From: Crocinitomicaceae bacterium
Lineage (GTDB): Bacteria > Bacteroidota > Bacteroidia > Flavobacteriales_D > Crocinitomicaceae
Reading direction: 5' to 3'
DNA: 64,000 nucleotides
Assembly (NCBI GenBank): GCA_022447585.1
Contig: JAKVAR010000006.1
Coordinates: 62,001-126,000, forward strand
The first letter of the stretch is position 1. Each line of letters begins with the position of its first letter. Under the pieces are notes generated by a model, which was not told the DNA's origin, did not search any database, and saw only the letters and a list, made by a program, of their open reading frames with translations. Below, piece by piece: positions 28,351-37,115 of the stretch. Made by a program: the position numbers and the translations under genes.

Positions 28351-28587
28351 GTCTATTATGAAATGGCAGATTGAATGATTGAACTAGCCAGCAAAGACCA
28401 CAAGATTTGCAGATGATGAAAGTACAAGAAATGAGCTCGAAATCACGGTGTCATATTGGAAAGATTTAGCTTCGGTGAAAAAATGAAAAGGTAATGCAGA
28501 CCATGCAGGCGCGAGAAATACTTTCAATATTACAAAACCAGAATAGCAAAAGTAGAACTCGATTACGGGTTTGAAAACATTAAATAA
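28351..28587 (+). pseudogene. decayed antibiotic-biosynthesis-monooxygenase (ABM) family gene
   Basis: Three consecutive pieces of one ABM-like protein lie in order but in different frames. YYEMAD, a stop, then MIELASKDH matches the YEEMAERMVELASKQPG region of the family. FADDESTRNELEITVSYWKD and KGNADHAGAR follow, interrupted by a TGA where a Trp is normally found. YYKTRIAKVELDYGFENIK closes the C-terminus at TAA 28585-28587. At least two stops and two frame changes make it non-functional. It lies between the nitrilase gene and the next lipoprotein. Confidence 0.75.
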
Positions 28588-28593
28588 TAGCAG

Positions 28594-29349
28594 ATGCAAC
28601 TTACAAACACTATTTTCTTTATTTTACTTTCAGTGCTTTTTAGTTGCTCTAATGAGTCACTAACTGATGAACCTCAATCAAAACCATTAGCTAACAAAAT
28701 TGAAGAAAAGACAACCAAAAAAGAATTAGAGCATAACGACTCAAAGGAGCTCATATCAAAGGCTGAACTTACAATTCCTGAAGGCTATCTCTTGCATAAC
28801 AAAATAGAGGGCGATTTGAATGAAGATGGAATCGATGATGTTGTTCTAATGATTAAAGGAACCGATAGCGCGAATGTTGTTATGAATCGATTTGATGATG
28901 AAGTTGATCGGAATCGAAGAGGACTTCTAATCTATTTAAGCCAGCAAAACAATTACTTCCTTGCTATTGAAAATCTTAATTGCTTCTATTCAGAGAATGA
29001 AGATGGAGGAGTTTACTTTCCTCCGGTACTTTCAATAAGCATAAAAAATAATAAGCTATACTTCGATTATACGCACGGCAGGTATGGATATTGGCAATAT
29101 ACATTCAGGTATCAAGCATTAGATTTTGCACTTATTGGTTATGATGCAAGTGAAAATTATGGACCAATTGTGCAAAAAGTGACAAGCATTAATTTTCTAA
29201 CTAAAAGGAAACTCACACGTGACAATTTAAATAAAGACAACGAAGCAAGTGGAGATGAAAATTTTAAAGATACTTGGGAAAATATTGACATTCAAAAACT
29301 CTATAAATTATCTGAAATAAAGGACTTTGAAGAATTGGATGTACATTAA
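28594..29349 (+). CDS. putative lipoprotein with a calcium-loop-like motif
   Basis: A 251-residue protein with a lipobox (LSVLFSC, Cys about residue 18) and a charged Lys/Glu-rich linker. EGDLNEDGIDDVVLMI carries the DxNxDGxDD pattern of calcium-binding loops found in FG-GAP and dockerin-like repeats. A motif of similar kind occurs in the protein at 3427-4221. Probably outer-membrane anchored. No family was recognised. Confidence 0.7.
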   Translation: MQLTNTIFFILLSVLFSCSNESLTDEPQSKPLANKIEEKTTKKELEHNDSKELISKAELTIPEGYLLHNKIEGDLNEDGIDDVVLMIKGTDSANVVMNRFDDEVDRNRRGLLIYLSQQNNYFLAIENLNCFYSENEDGGVYFPPVLSISIKNNKLYFDYTHGRYGYWQYTFRYQALDFALIGYDASENYGPIVQKVTSINFLTKRKLTRDNLNKDNEASGDENFKDTWENIDIQKLYKLSEIKDFEELDVH

Positions 29350-29351
29350 AA

Positions 29352-29384
29352 AACCATCCCCTCAAAAAGCTTGAAAGAATGGTT
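29352..29384. terminator. weak convergent hairpin between two genes
   Basis: AACCAT (29352-29357) and ATGGTT (29379-29384) form a 6-bp stem with a long loop between two converging genes. It may serve as a bidirectional terminator. Confidence 0.28.
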
Positions 29385-29407
29385 CTGCTTATCTATTTCT
29401 CTTTGAA

Positions 29408-30610
29408 TTACTTCGAAACAATTTTATAACTTATCCATTGCTTGCGGCCCATTGATTCTGTCCAAACAACAAGGAAGGTCTTCTCATTCAATTCTGTAAG
29501 AACAGGATGATCTGCGTTATTTTCAAAACTTGAGATGTACTCGTTTGGTTCATTTTCGAACTTAATCCCAATTCGATCAATATAAGTTGAATCAGTTTTA
29601 AAGGTTTCATCCCAAACCAAAATCGTTTTATCGGCAGCACTGATAACTTGTGGATGTCTTCCATGTGGGTTAATCATTGTTCTTTTCTGAAAACTAGCGC
29701 CTACATCACTTGAAATTGTTTTATACACTCCTTCTCCTCCACCTTCAGTATACCAATAAAAGTGAAGTCCTTCATCATTAAACGCCATTGATGGACCAGT
29801 ATGAGGACACCCATTTATAATCCAATTGTCTTCGCTTATTCTCCTTGGCTCACTAAATGTAACACCATTGTCTTTAGAATAAAGATGCACCATATCTCGA
29901 ATACTATCATTGATAATATCTCTGAATGCAACATTAATTACGCTATTATTATCAACGTAGATATCTGTTCTACAACACTGACATGTTTTCTGACCAATTT
30001 CAATGTCTTTTTGAAAAGTAAAATCCGCTTTCGTTTTTGAAAACATCAGGGTTGAACCATTCCTACTTCTCTTTTTTCCATCTAACCATATCGCACCTAT
30101 TTCTCCATCCGGTAATACCGACAAGTCAAAAAAGCTTCGACCGATTCCTTCAGAAGTATCCGAATGTAATTGTCGTGGTGCTGACCAGAATTTCTCATCC
30201 TTCGAAAAAGAATAAAATAATCGACTCGCAAACCTATTGGATGCAGAAGCTTCTTTTCTTTGATATACAACGTAAACTGTTCCATCGGTTTTAAATGCCA
30301 TTTTCGGCATACTTTCATGATGTGTGGCTAACCCTCTAGTCAACTCTATGCTATTCGGCTCACCAAAAGTATTTGATTCAATGTCAAACCTTGCGTAATT
30401 TAAAATTGTATTTCCATCTTGATCTTCTACCCATGAAACAACAGGAACATCATTTTGATCTTGTGTCAAATAGGGATTTTTAGCACGTACATTTTTGTCG
30501 GAGAGAATGAATTTTTCGGACAAACGAATTCCATTCTGATTTAAATCTACTTCATTCGAACAACTAAATAGAATTAGCCCAAGACTAATAATTGCCATTA
30601 GATTTTTCAT
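29408..30610 (-). CDS. sialidase-fold (BNR-like) lipoprotein with a CxCC motif
   Basis: A 400-residue lipoprotein (lipobox LILFSC, Cys at about 17). Repeated blades with Asp/Trp-rich turns, such as SKDNGVTFSEP and SSDVGASFQKR, indicate a sialidase-like beta-propeller. There is no sialic-acid Arg triad that I can identify, so enzymatic sialidase activity is doubtful. QKTCQCCRTD near residue 210 is a compact CxCC motif that could bind metal. It follows the TonB-dependent receptor with a 52-base gap, in an apparent operon with the Cys-rich small protein upstream. Confidence 0.8.
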   Translation of the reverse strand: MKNLMAIISLGLILFSCSNEVDLNQNGIRLSEKFILSDKNVRAKNPYLTQDQNDVPVVSWVEDQDGNTILNYARFDIESNTFGEPNSIELTRGLATHHESMPKMAFKTDGTVYVVYQRKEASASNRFASRLFYSFSKDEKFWSAPRQLHSDTSEGIGRSFFDLSVLPDGEIGAIWLDGKKRSRNGSTLMFSKTKADFTFQKDIEIGQKTCQCCRTDIYVDNNSVINVAFRDIINDSIRDMVHLYSKDNGVTFSEPRRISEDNWIINGCPHTGPSMAFNDEGLHFYWYTEGGGEGVYKTISSDVGASFQKRTMINPHGRHPQVISAADKTILVWDETFKTDSTYIDRIGIKFENEPNEYISSFENNADHPVLTELNEKTFLVVWTESMGRKQWISYKIVSK

Positions 30611-30622
30611 AATTTCTAGAAT

Positions 30623-30651
30623 TGGAGGAACAAACTCATTTCATTCCTCCA
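30623..30651. repeat. 8-bp hairpin between the receptor and the lipoprotein gene
   Basis: TGGAGGAA (30623-30630) and TTCCTCCA (30644-30651) form a perfect stem in the short gap. No U-tract follows on the minus strand, so it may adjust mRNA stability rather than terminate. Confidence 0.45.
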
Positions 30652-30662
30652 TATTATCACAT

Positions 30663-32972
30663 CTATTTTTTAGCCTTAAATGTATATCCTACTCCAAGAT
30701 TGAATGAGAGTGGATTTCCAATTCTATAACTCTTACCCCAAGTCGACTTACTAGCCACTGTTGCGTATAGTTCATCCGTTATATTAAGTGCATTCACCCA
30801 AATATCAAACCCTTTAAACTTATAACCAGCTCTTACATTAAACAGATGATGACCACCATATTCTTCCGAATTATCTGCATCTAAATAATAGTCACCAATA
30901 TGTTGCCATTCAAAAGCTACTCTCAACCCTTTCACAAATCTTGGCTTATAAATCACTTCTGCATTAGCAATAAACTGTGGAGCTGTGGCCATAAATTTAT
31001 TTCTGAAGTCTACTCCATTTTCAATATAATCCAAAAATATATGTTGAGCATTTGACCCACTGACACGTATTGAAACATCTTCTATTGGCTTAACTTTTAA
31101 AGCGTATTCGATTCCTCGATGTTGCGTTTTTCCTGCATTCTCTTTTTCGGTAGATCCATCATCTTGCAGAACACTAATAATTTCATTGGTCCCATCCAAT
31201 TGATACAAACTTATGTCAACATAAACCTTATTTCTCCAAAAAGCCAACCAACCACCAACTTCATAGTTATTATACGCAGAAGGCTGAAGAGTAGGAACCG
31301 TTACCCCTCTATATAACTCTGTTACATCAGGAGGAGAAAAACCAACAGAGTAATTTCCATAAGCACCGATGTTCGTTCCAAAATTATATGTCAATCCAAC
31401 CTTTGGTGTTACTTGTTCGAAATAGTTTTTTTCGTCTGGAGCACCAGAAAAAGCGGTTGAATCTAATTGATTATCATAATTGTAATCAATTCTGTCGTAC
31501 CTCAACGCTGCAACTACCTTCATACTTTTTAGTGGTGAAAATTGTAATTGCGTATAAGCAGATGTGTTTAAAATATCCACATTATAATTCGCCAAAAGAG
31601 AATCTGTTTCTGCAAAACCAGTATACATCCCATCTGAATTTTTATCAATTCTAATATAATTAGCTTGGTATGTATTGGGACTAAAATCAATACTTGCACC
31701 AGTAATCCATTTCGTTTTAAGAAAATTAAATTTTTGTTGATGTTGAACGATCACCCCATAACTCTTAAAGCGATTCAAATTGACCTCACCATGAGCCAAT
31801 AACGGATTACCAGAACCAGTCCAAGGTTTATAATCATCTTTCACGCGGTAATGCGGATTTTGACCAATTGAATTATCTCTATAAAATCCAGTAAAGCTTG
31901 TTTTTGCTTTATCATTCCAAGTTCTCTTAAACGCAGATTTAAAACGAAGAGCCTTCACTTTTCGATAAGTAAACGTATGTAGACTTGTGAAGTCTTGGCT
32001 ATAAAAATTTGCACTGTCCAAGCCACCAGTCATATCTGTATGATAATCGATATAACTAATATCATTTATCCAAACCGATTTATCATTTATCTTCCAATCG
32101 CCGCGCAATGTAAATGCTGCCTTTTGAAGATCACTATGATCACGAGGGCCATTACTTCGGTTTGCGTAATAACCAGTTGCCACTAGCCCGAATTTCTTCC
32201 AAGAATTAGAGGCCATGAAATCTGCACGTTTATACCCTAAATTGTTTGCCTGAATTTGAATGTTCGCCGTTGGGATTGCTGTTGGCCGATGTGAAATGAA
32301 ATTAACTGCTCCTCCAATTGCTTCACTTCCATATAGAGAAGATGCCGGACCTTTTATAATCTCAATACTTCTAACATTCGCCATATTCATTTCAATCAAA
32401 GCATTATGATTAAAAACTCCCGTTGTTCGAATAGGAACTCCATCCTCCAAGTAAAGAAAAAGGCTACCATATGACAAGGGTTGACGCATACTCATACTAT
32501 GTTGCTCATTTCCCAAATCAACCATATAAACACCACTTACTTTATTCAAAAGTTGGTCTAAAGAGGTAGCCTTAGTTTCATTTATCAATTCTGGAGAAAT
32601 GGTAGAAATTGAAATTGGAGTCTCACCTCTCAATTGATTTTCTCTATTGGCAGAAACAACTACCTGATCAAAATCTAACAGTGTTGATTTTAATTGAATT
32701 AATTCACTCTGCTGAACTAATACTAATTGCCGGACATATCCGATATAACTTACCTTTAGCGTATCCGTCTTCTTTACGCTCTCTAACTTAAAACTTCCTT
32801 CAAATTGAGATATAGCTTGGTTTTTAGTCCCAAGTACGACTATTTTAGCTCCCATTAATGGTTCTAAAGTTTCACCGTCAATAATTTTACCCTCAATCGT
32901 ATTTTGAGACGTAACATTGAACTGGAACATAGTTACCATAAATAGAGCAATAAGGATTCTCAAAACACCCAT
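30663..32972 (-). CDS. TonB-dependent outer membrane receptor, probably for a metal
   Basis: A 769-residue receptor. A signal peptide (about 1-22) is followed by a carboxypeptidase-regulatory-like domain (TIEGKIIDGETLEPLMGAKI), the plug (SISTISPELINETKATSLDQ, then IEIIKGPASSLYGSEAIGGA) and a barrel ending in FNLGVGYTFKAKK. The plug is notable for SMSMRQP and MNMANV, and flanking genes encode Cys-rich proteins. The substrate is not shown by the sequence; a metal complex is an inference from context. It is the middle gene of the minus-strand trio. Confidence 0.88.
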   Translation of the reverse strand: MGVLRILIALFMVTMFQFNVTSQNTIEGKIIDGETLEPLMGAKIVVLGTKNQAISQFEGSFKLESVKKTDTLKVSYIGYVRQLVLVQQSELIQLKSTLLDFDQVVVSANRENQLRGETPISISTISPELINETKATSLDQLLNKVSGVYMVDLGNEQHSMSMRQPLSYGSLFLYLEDGVPIRTTGVFNHNALIEMNMANVRSIEIIKGPASSLYGSEAIGGAVNFISHRPTAIPTANIQIQANNLGYKRADFMASNSWKKFGLVATGYYANRSNGPRDHSDLQKAAFTLRGDWKINDKSVWINDISYIDYHTDMTGGLDSANFYSQDFTSLHTFTYRKVKALRFKSAFKRTWNDKAKTSFTGFYRDNSIGQNPHYRVKDDYKPWTGSGNPLLAHGEVNLNRFKSYGVIVQHQQKFNFLKTKWITGASIDFSPNTYQANYIRIDKNSDGMYTGFAETDSLLANYNVDILNTSAYTQLQFSPLKSMKVVAALRYDRIDYNYDNQLDSTAFSGAPDEKNYFEQVTPKVGLTYNFGTNIGAYGNYSVGFSPPDVTELYRGVTVPTLQPSAYNNYEVGGWLAFWRNKVYVDISLYQLDGTNEIISVLQDDGSTEKENAGKTQHRGIEYALKVKPIEDVSIRVSGSNAQHIFLDYIENGVDFRNKFMATAPQFIANAEVIYKPRFVKGLRVAFEWQHIGDYYLDADNSEEYGGHHLFNVRAGYKFKGFDIWVNALNITDELYATVASKSTWGKSYRIGNPLSFNLGVGYTFKAKK

Positions 32973-33069
32973 TGTTCTTATGTTTAAATAAAAAATTTGA
33001 ACCTACATTAAAATGCACGTCCATTTTTGGATCATTCAATAAAAATGAACCATTCTAATTTGATATGAA

Positions 33070-33462
33070 CTAGGTGTTTTTTGGAGGAGGCGTAGCCACA
33101 TCGTAAAGCAATTTAGCAATCGCCTCATTTAAATATGATCTATGCTTTTTAATTGATTCAGTCTCGTATAAAACGATAGAAACCTTTAAGTTTTGATCAA
33201 TTAAATTATTTTTCACCTTGAGTTTATATGTTGGACTTTTCTGAGGTTCATTTTCAGACTCATCGAGCTCATTTGCAATTTTCTCAACCTCTTTTTTCAA
33301 ATGACATTTACCCTCACATTTAAGTTTAGGTTTTTCTTTATTTTCACAAAGGTTCTTCGCAATGTAATCCTTGTTGAATGCGTAATCAATATAAGGCAAA
33401 TAAGGTTTTAGCCATGACGCCAAGAACAATACTAAAATTGATATAACAAACCATTTATGCAT
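33070..33462 (-). CDS. small membrane-anchored protein with a cysteine motif
   Basis: A 130-residue protein with one N-terminal membrane anchor or uncleaved signal (residues 3-20) followed by LCENKEKPKLKCEGKCHLKK, a motif with three Cys and one His that I recognise from small Bacteroidota proteins encoded beside TonB-dependent receptors. The rest is charged and helical. It lies 97 bases upstream of the receptor on the same strand. Its likely role is periplasmic metal handling or sensing, but this is not demonstrated. Confidence 0.68.
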   Translation of the reverse strand: MHKWFVISILVLFLASWLKPYLPYIDYAFNKDYIAKNLCENKEKPKLKCEGKCHLKKEVEKIANELDESENEPQKSPTYKLKVKNNLIDQNLKVSIVLYETESIKKHRSYLNEAIAKLLYDVATPPPKNT

Positions 33463-33468
33463 TCTTTA

Positions 33469-33476
33469 CAAAATTA
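33469..33476 (-). promoter_or_regulatory. possible -7 box of the Cys-rich/receptor operon
   Basis: TAATTTTG on the minus strand matches TAnnTTTG and lies seven bases before ATG 33462, which would make the mRNA nearly leaderless. No convincing -33 TTG was found at the expected distance. Confidence 0.3.
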
Positions 33477-33649
33477 CATTATTGAATTCATAATAACGAA
33501 CACCAATGTTAAAAATGTATCAACTAATGGACCAATATTGAAGCTAGAATTATCTCATTTATGATCACTACTGACTATCCTTTAATCAGAATTACTTCTA
33601 TCTTTAATCATCACTAAAGTTATTATTGCATTCACTAAAGCTATTCAAA

Positions 33650-34264
33650 ATGAAAACACTTCTATCTCTTGTATTGGTTCACTTTACCCTTACTTCCACT
33701 GCACAAACGGCAGCTTTAGAATCGCCAGAATTAAATATTTTATATCGAGGGTACGCAAATAAGGTGATACCAGCAGTAACGAATAACAATGGTAAACAGA
33801 TTATTCTGAGTGGTAAAGGAGTCAACATTGAAAAACCAATAGATCAAAATTATTATATCTTAAAGCCAGGTAGAGATAGAGCTGTTTCTATTTCAATTAG
33901 TTTAGCCGATGAACAAGACACTAGCTTCGTAAGAAAAGTCGAATATCGCGTTCATAATATGCCAGACCCTTACTTATATCTTGGAAAATCAAGAGAAAAT
34001 CAAAACGCAGATATCAACGCTACAAAACTATTTGCCAAATACCCGCCAGAAATCCCTTTAAATGCAAAATACAGGGTCATGAAGTGGACAATAATTGTTA
34101 ACGACGAAACAAGATCAGGTACCGGTAACGATATAAGTTCCGCATCTGAAATTATAAATACTGCGCCAAATGATTCTCAAGTAATTGCTACTGTAACGAT
34201 TCAAGGTCCGGATGGAATTTTTAGAAAGAAAACGGGTTCATGGATTGTTCAAAAATCAAAGTAA
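33650..34264 (+). CDS. secreted protein with an isolated GldM C-terminal-like domain
   Basis: A 204-residue protein. ATG 33650 opens a clean signal peptide (MKTLLSLVLVHFTLTSTAQ), so the upstream TTG 33626 is rejected. NILYRGYANKVIPAV and VEYRVHNMPDPYLYLG match the opening and the RVKxIPDP core of the C-terminal periplasmic domain of the gliding and T9SS motor protein GldM. The membrane and helical parts of GldM are missing and no gldKLN neighbours are present, so this is an orphan domain. It may be a regulatory or structural relative. The dehydrogenase starts two bases after its stop codon. Confidence 0.75.
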   Translation: MKTLLSLVLVHFTLTSTAQTAALESPELNILYRGYANKVIPAVTNNNGKQIILSGKGVNIEKPIDQNYYILKPGRDRAVSISISLADEQDTSFVRKVEYRVHNMPDPYLYLGKSRENQNADINATKLFAKYPPEIPLNAKYRVMKWTIIVNDETRSGTGNDISSASEIINTAPNDSQVIATVTIQGPDGIFRKKTGSWIVQKSK

Positions 34265-34266
34265 AT

Positions 34267-35214
34267 ATGGGTTCAATGAAAGCAGTAATCTATGACAAGA
34301 AAACGAATCCAAAACTAACCTTGAGAGATGTTGAAAAACCAACTCCTAATGATGACCAAGTTTTAGTAAAAATACATGCCTCTTCTATCAATGCACTGGA
34401 TTATCGTTCCATGAAAATGGGTTCTATCCCGAAACGAAAAATATTTGGAGGAGACATATCGGGTGTTGTAGAAGCTGTTGGTAGAAGCATTTCACAATTT
34501 AAAATTGGCGATCAAATCATGGGTGACCTGTCTGATTCAGGATTAGGTGGATTTGCAGAATATGTGCTAGTTCCAGAAAATAAACTTGTCTTGAAACCAG
34601 AAAATGTCTCCTTTCAAACTGCTGCAGCATTTCCTGTCGCATCAACAACCGCATTGAACGCATTGCGGAATAAAGGAGATATTCAAAAAAATCAGAATGT
34701 TCTCATTGTGGGGAGTGCCGGTGGGGTTGGAACCTTCGCTGTTCAACTTGCAAAAAATTTCGGTGCGCATATTACCGCTGTTTGCAGTACAGAGAACATG
34801 GAGCAATCACTTAAGTTGGGCGCTAACAAGTGCATAGACTATACAAAAGAAGATATCTTTACAACCACCGAACGATACGATCTAATTCTTGCAGTGAATG
34901 GAAATTACTCACTTTTATCATACAAACGTATCCTAAATAAAAAGGGAATATATGTTATGGTTGGTGGCTCAATGAAACAAATACTCAAGTCCATTTTATT
35001 TAGCAGATTTTTATCAATTGGGGCAAAAAAAATGAGATTCCTTTCCATGAAAGCAAACCAAGAAGATTTACAATTCATCAGGGATTTTATCGCCCAAGAC
35101 AAAATAAAGGCTACCATTGAAAAAGAGTATCCATTATGTCAAGTATCAGAGGCAATGGAGCATGCATCTAAAGGTCATTCCAAAGGGAAAATTGTAATTA
35201 ACGTTATAGAATAA
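34267..35214 (+). CDS. NADP-dependent quinone reductase / zinc-independent MDR alcohol dehydrogenase
   Basis: About 316 residues of the medium-chain dehydrogenase superfamily. GroES-like N-terminus (SSINALDYRSMKMG, then GGDISGVVEAVGRSI), Rossmann motif GSAGGVGTFAVQLAK, and a GKIVINV ending. The zinc-ligand cysteines of true alcohol dehydrogenases are absent, pointing to the QOR-like branch. Starts at ATG 34267 or 34276; the frame extending upstream overlaps the previous gene. It may be co-transcribed with the GldM-like gene. Confidence 0.85.
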   Translation: MGSMKAVIYDKKTNPKLTLRDVEKPTPNDDQVLVKIHASSINALDYRSMKMGSIPKRKIFGGDISGVVEAVGRSISQFKIGDQIMGDLSDSGLGGFAEYVLVPENKLVLKPENVSFQTAAAFPVASTTALNALRNKGDIQKNQNVLIVGSAGGVGTFAVQLAKNFGAHITAVCSTENMEQSLKLGANKCIDYTKEDIFTTTERYDLILAVNGNYSLLSYKRILNKKGIYVMVGGSMKQILKSILFSRFLSIGAKKMRFLSMKANQEDLQFIRDFIAQDKIKATIEKEYPLCQVSEAMEHASKGHSKGKIVINVIE

Positions 35215-35306
35215 ACCATTCCAATTAAATGTCTATTTTTTTCTTCTAGATGTGACTTTTTAGATGCGCTTTAAGTCCAATTGATATACCATTTAAAAAA
35301 TCTTAG

Positions 35307-35618
35307 ATGAAGAAGATTATCGTTTTATTGGCAACGGCGTTATTCCCTATGAATTATAGTTTTGCTGGTTCGGACCCTATGCTTTCCAATGAGATTAGAC
35401 AAAAGCTGGAAATAGACTTGAGTACTATCAGACTCGATCAGTATTCAACGGATTTTGTAGATGTCAAATTCAAAATTTTTGATGGAGTAATAAAAATTGA
35501 GGCGTCACAATTAGAATTGAAAGAATTAGTGATGACTGAACTCCTGGAAATTCTTATCAGAACTCCATATAATGAAAACGAAATTCACAATTTCAACTTC
35601 ACATTTGAGAAGAAATAG
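35307..35618 (+). CDS. small secreted protein, unknown function
   Basis: A 103-residue protein with a signal peptide (residues 1-20, ending NYSFAG) and about 80 mature residues predicted as mixed alpha/beta. No family was recognised. It stands alone between the dehydrogenase and the SOUL protein. Confidence 0.6.
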   Translation: MKKIIVLLATALFPMNYSFAGSDPMLSNEIRQKLEIDLSTIRLDQYSTDFVDVKFKIFDGVIKIEASQLELKELVMTELLEILIRTPYNENEIHNFNFTFEKK

Positions 35619-35800
35619 TGTAAACTCATTTAAATTGAGCTGAAATAAAAGTTGAAAAGGCTTGCTATAATTGGTATGACAGAACAATAAGTGTTAACGA
35701 ATACAACAAAAAATGCATCTTGTTTAACTTTTACCTTGTTTCATTAAACAAAATGATGTAGTTTTACGATATCAGAAAGAAATTAAAGAAAAAGAGGAGG

Positions 35801-36394
35801 ATGAAAATAATTATACTTACAATCGTTATTCTAGCTATAGCTTTCTTCATCTCTCAATTGTATATTTCAAATAATACATCAGAAACAAATTCAATTGAAT
35901 ACAAGACCATAGCCTTTAAGGATGGCTTTCAAATTAGAGAATATTCTCAACAAATAGTGGCCTCTACTCAATTAAATGGTACTTCTTACTCGAAGGTTTC
36001 AAGTCAAGGGTTCAAAAAGATTGCCTCTTATATTTTTGGAGGAAATAGTAATAACGAGCAGATTGCAATGACATCACCGGTCCAAATGGATATGGGTGAA
36101 AAACCAACCATGAGTTTCTTTATGCCGAACAACTTATCTTCTCAAGATTTACCAAGACCAAACTTCAAAGATGTATACCTTCATGTACAACCTTCTAAAA
36201 TTGTAGCAGCAATAGAGTTTTCAGGATGGGCTTCTGATGAAATACTTATTTCTAAATTCAATGAGCTAAAGCAAAAATTAGATAAAGAATCTATCACTTA
36301 TGAAAACAGCTATAGCTATTTGGGTTATAACCCTCCTTATCAAATAATAAATCGCAAAAACGAAATAATCATTCCTTTAGTAAATTATAAATAA
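35801..36394 (+). CDS. SOUL heme-binding family protein
   Basis: A 197-residue protein with an N-terminal membrane anchor (residues 3-20). The SOUL signature is clear: YKTIAFKDGFQIREYSQQIV, FKKIASYIFGG, IAMTSPVQMDM and VAAIEFSGWASDE. Relatives bind heme or other tetrapyrroles; their physiological role in bacteria is not settled. The glutathione peroxidase gene follows after 19 bases, probably in the same transcript. Confidence 0.9.
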   Translation: MKIIILTIVILAIAFFISQLYISNNTSETNSIEYKTIAFKDGFQIREYSQQIVASTQLNGTSYSKVSSQGFKKIASYIFGGNSNNEQIAMTSPVQMDMGEKPTMSFFMPNNLSSQDLPRPNFKDVYLHVQPSKIVAAIEFSGWASDEILISKFNELKQKLDKESITYENSYSYLGYNPPYQIINRKNEIIIPLVNYK

Positions 36395-36413
36395 TACATT
36401 TAATACAAAAATT

Positions 36414-36998
36414 ATGCTCAAAATTTTAAAATCAAACAAAATATTTCTTGGAATGGCAGTTAGCCTAATAGCCCTTTTAACTTGGTCTTTTTCACATACA
36501 TTTGAGAATGTTGAGAAAACAAAAAAATCCCTTTATGATATTCAAATTACCTCAATTGAAGACGAGGCAATCGATTTAAATGAATTTAAAGGAAAGAAAA
36601 TTATGTTCGTTAATGTAGCTTCGAAATGTGGTTATACACCTCAATATTCAAAGCTTCAAAAACTTCATGATATGTATAAGGATCAATTAGTAATTATTGG
36701 TGTTCCTTGCAATCAATTTATGGGACAAGAGCCTGGAACCAATGAAGAAATAGTTTCATTCTGTCAGAAAAATTACGGGGTTTCATTTTTAATGACTGAG
36801 AAAGTTGATGTTAAAGGATCATCGCAACACCCATTATACCAATGGTTGACTTCAAAAGATTTGAATGGTAATTCAGATTCAAAAGTTAAATGGAACTTTC
36901 AAAAATACCTTGTGAGTGAAACAGGAGAATTGATTGATGTTTTCAGCCCAGGAGTAGATCCATTGGACGAGCAAATTATTAGTAAAATAGCTGGATAG
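36414..36998 (+). CDS. glutathione peroxidase-family peroxiredoxin
   Basis: A 194-residue protein with an N-terminal signal or anchor (residues 8-28). It has the full family active site: Cys72 in NVASKCGYTPQY, Gln105 in CNQFMGQEP, and Trp160-Asn161 in KWNFQKYL. The peroxidatic residue is Cys, so it is a thioredoxin-type enzyme. The anchor suggests periplasmic location, where it would reduce lipid and hydrogen peroxides. A strong terminator follows at 37043. Confidence 0.92.
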   Translation: MLKILKSNKIFLGMAVSLIALLTWSFSHTFENVEKTKKSLYDIQITSIEDEAIDLNEFKGKKIMFVNVASKCGYTPQYSKLQKLHDMYKDQLVIIGVPCNQFMGQEPGTNEEIVSFCQKNYGVSFLMTEKVDVKGSSQHPLYQWLTSKDLNGNSDSKVKWNFQKYLVSETGELIDVFSPGVDPLDEQIISKIAG

Positions 36999-37042
36999 TA
37001 GCAGCTGATTGTAATGCCTTTGTAGGTGAGGCATGCACTAAT

Positions 37043-37075
37043 AAAGCGGCAATGGAATACCATGCCGCTTTTTTT
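37043..37075 (+). terminator. terminator of the SOUL-glutathione peroxidase transcript
   Basis: AAAGCGGCAATGG (37043-37055) and CCATGCCGCTTT (37060-37071) form a 12-bp stem with one bulged A and an AATA loop, followed by a T run to 37075. It separates this transcript from the SDR-DUF2867 gene. Confidence 0.85.
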
Positions 37076-37115
37076 GGTTACTAAAATTAACACTTATCTA
37101 TTAAACCGAACAAAA

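Noticed and set aside
28384..28599. 71-residue minus-strand ORF in the nitrilase-lipoprotein gap
   Set aside because: It is antisense to the ABM pseudogene and has no family features.
29408..30610. calling the propeller lipoprotein an exo-alpha-sialidase
   Set aside because: The blade pattern is there but the catalytic Arg triad could not be found; neighbours point to metal handling instead.
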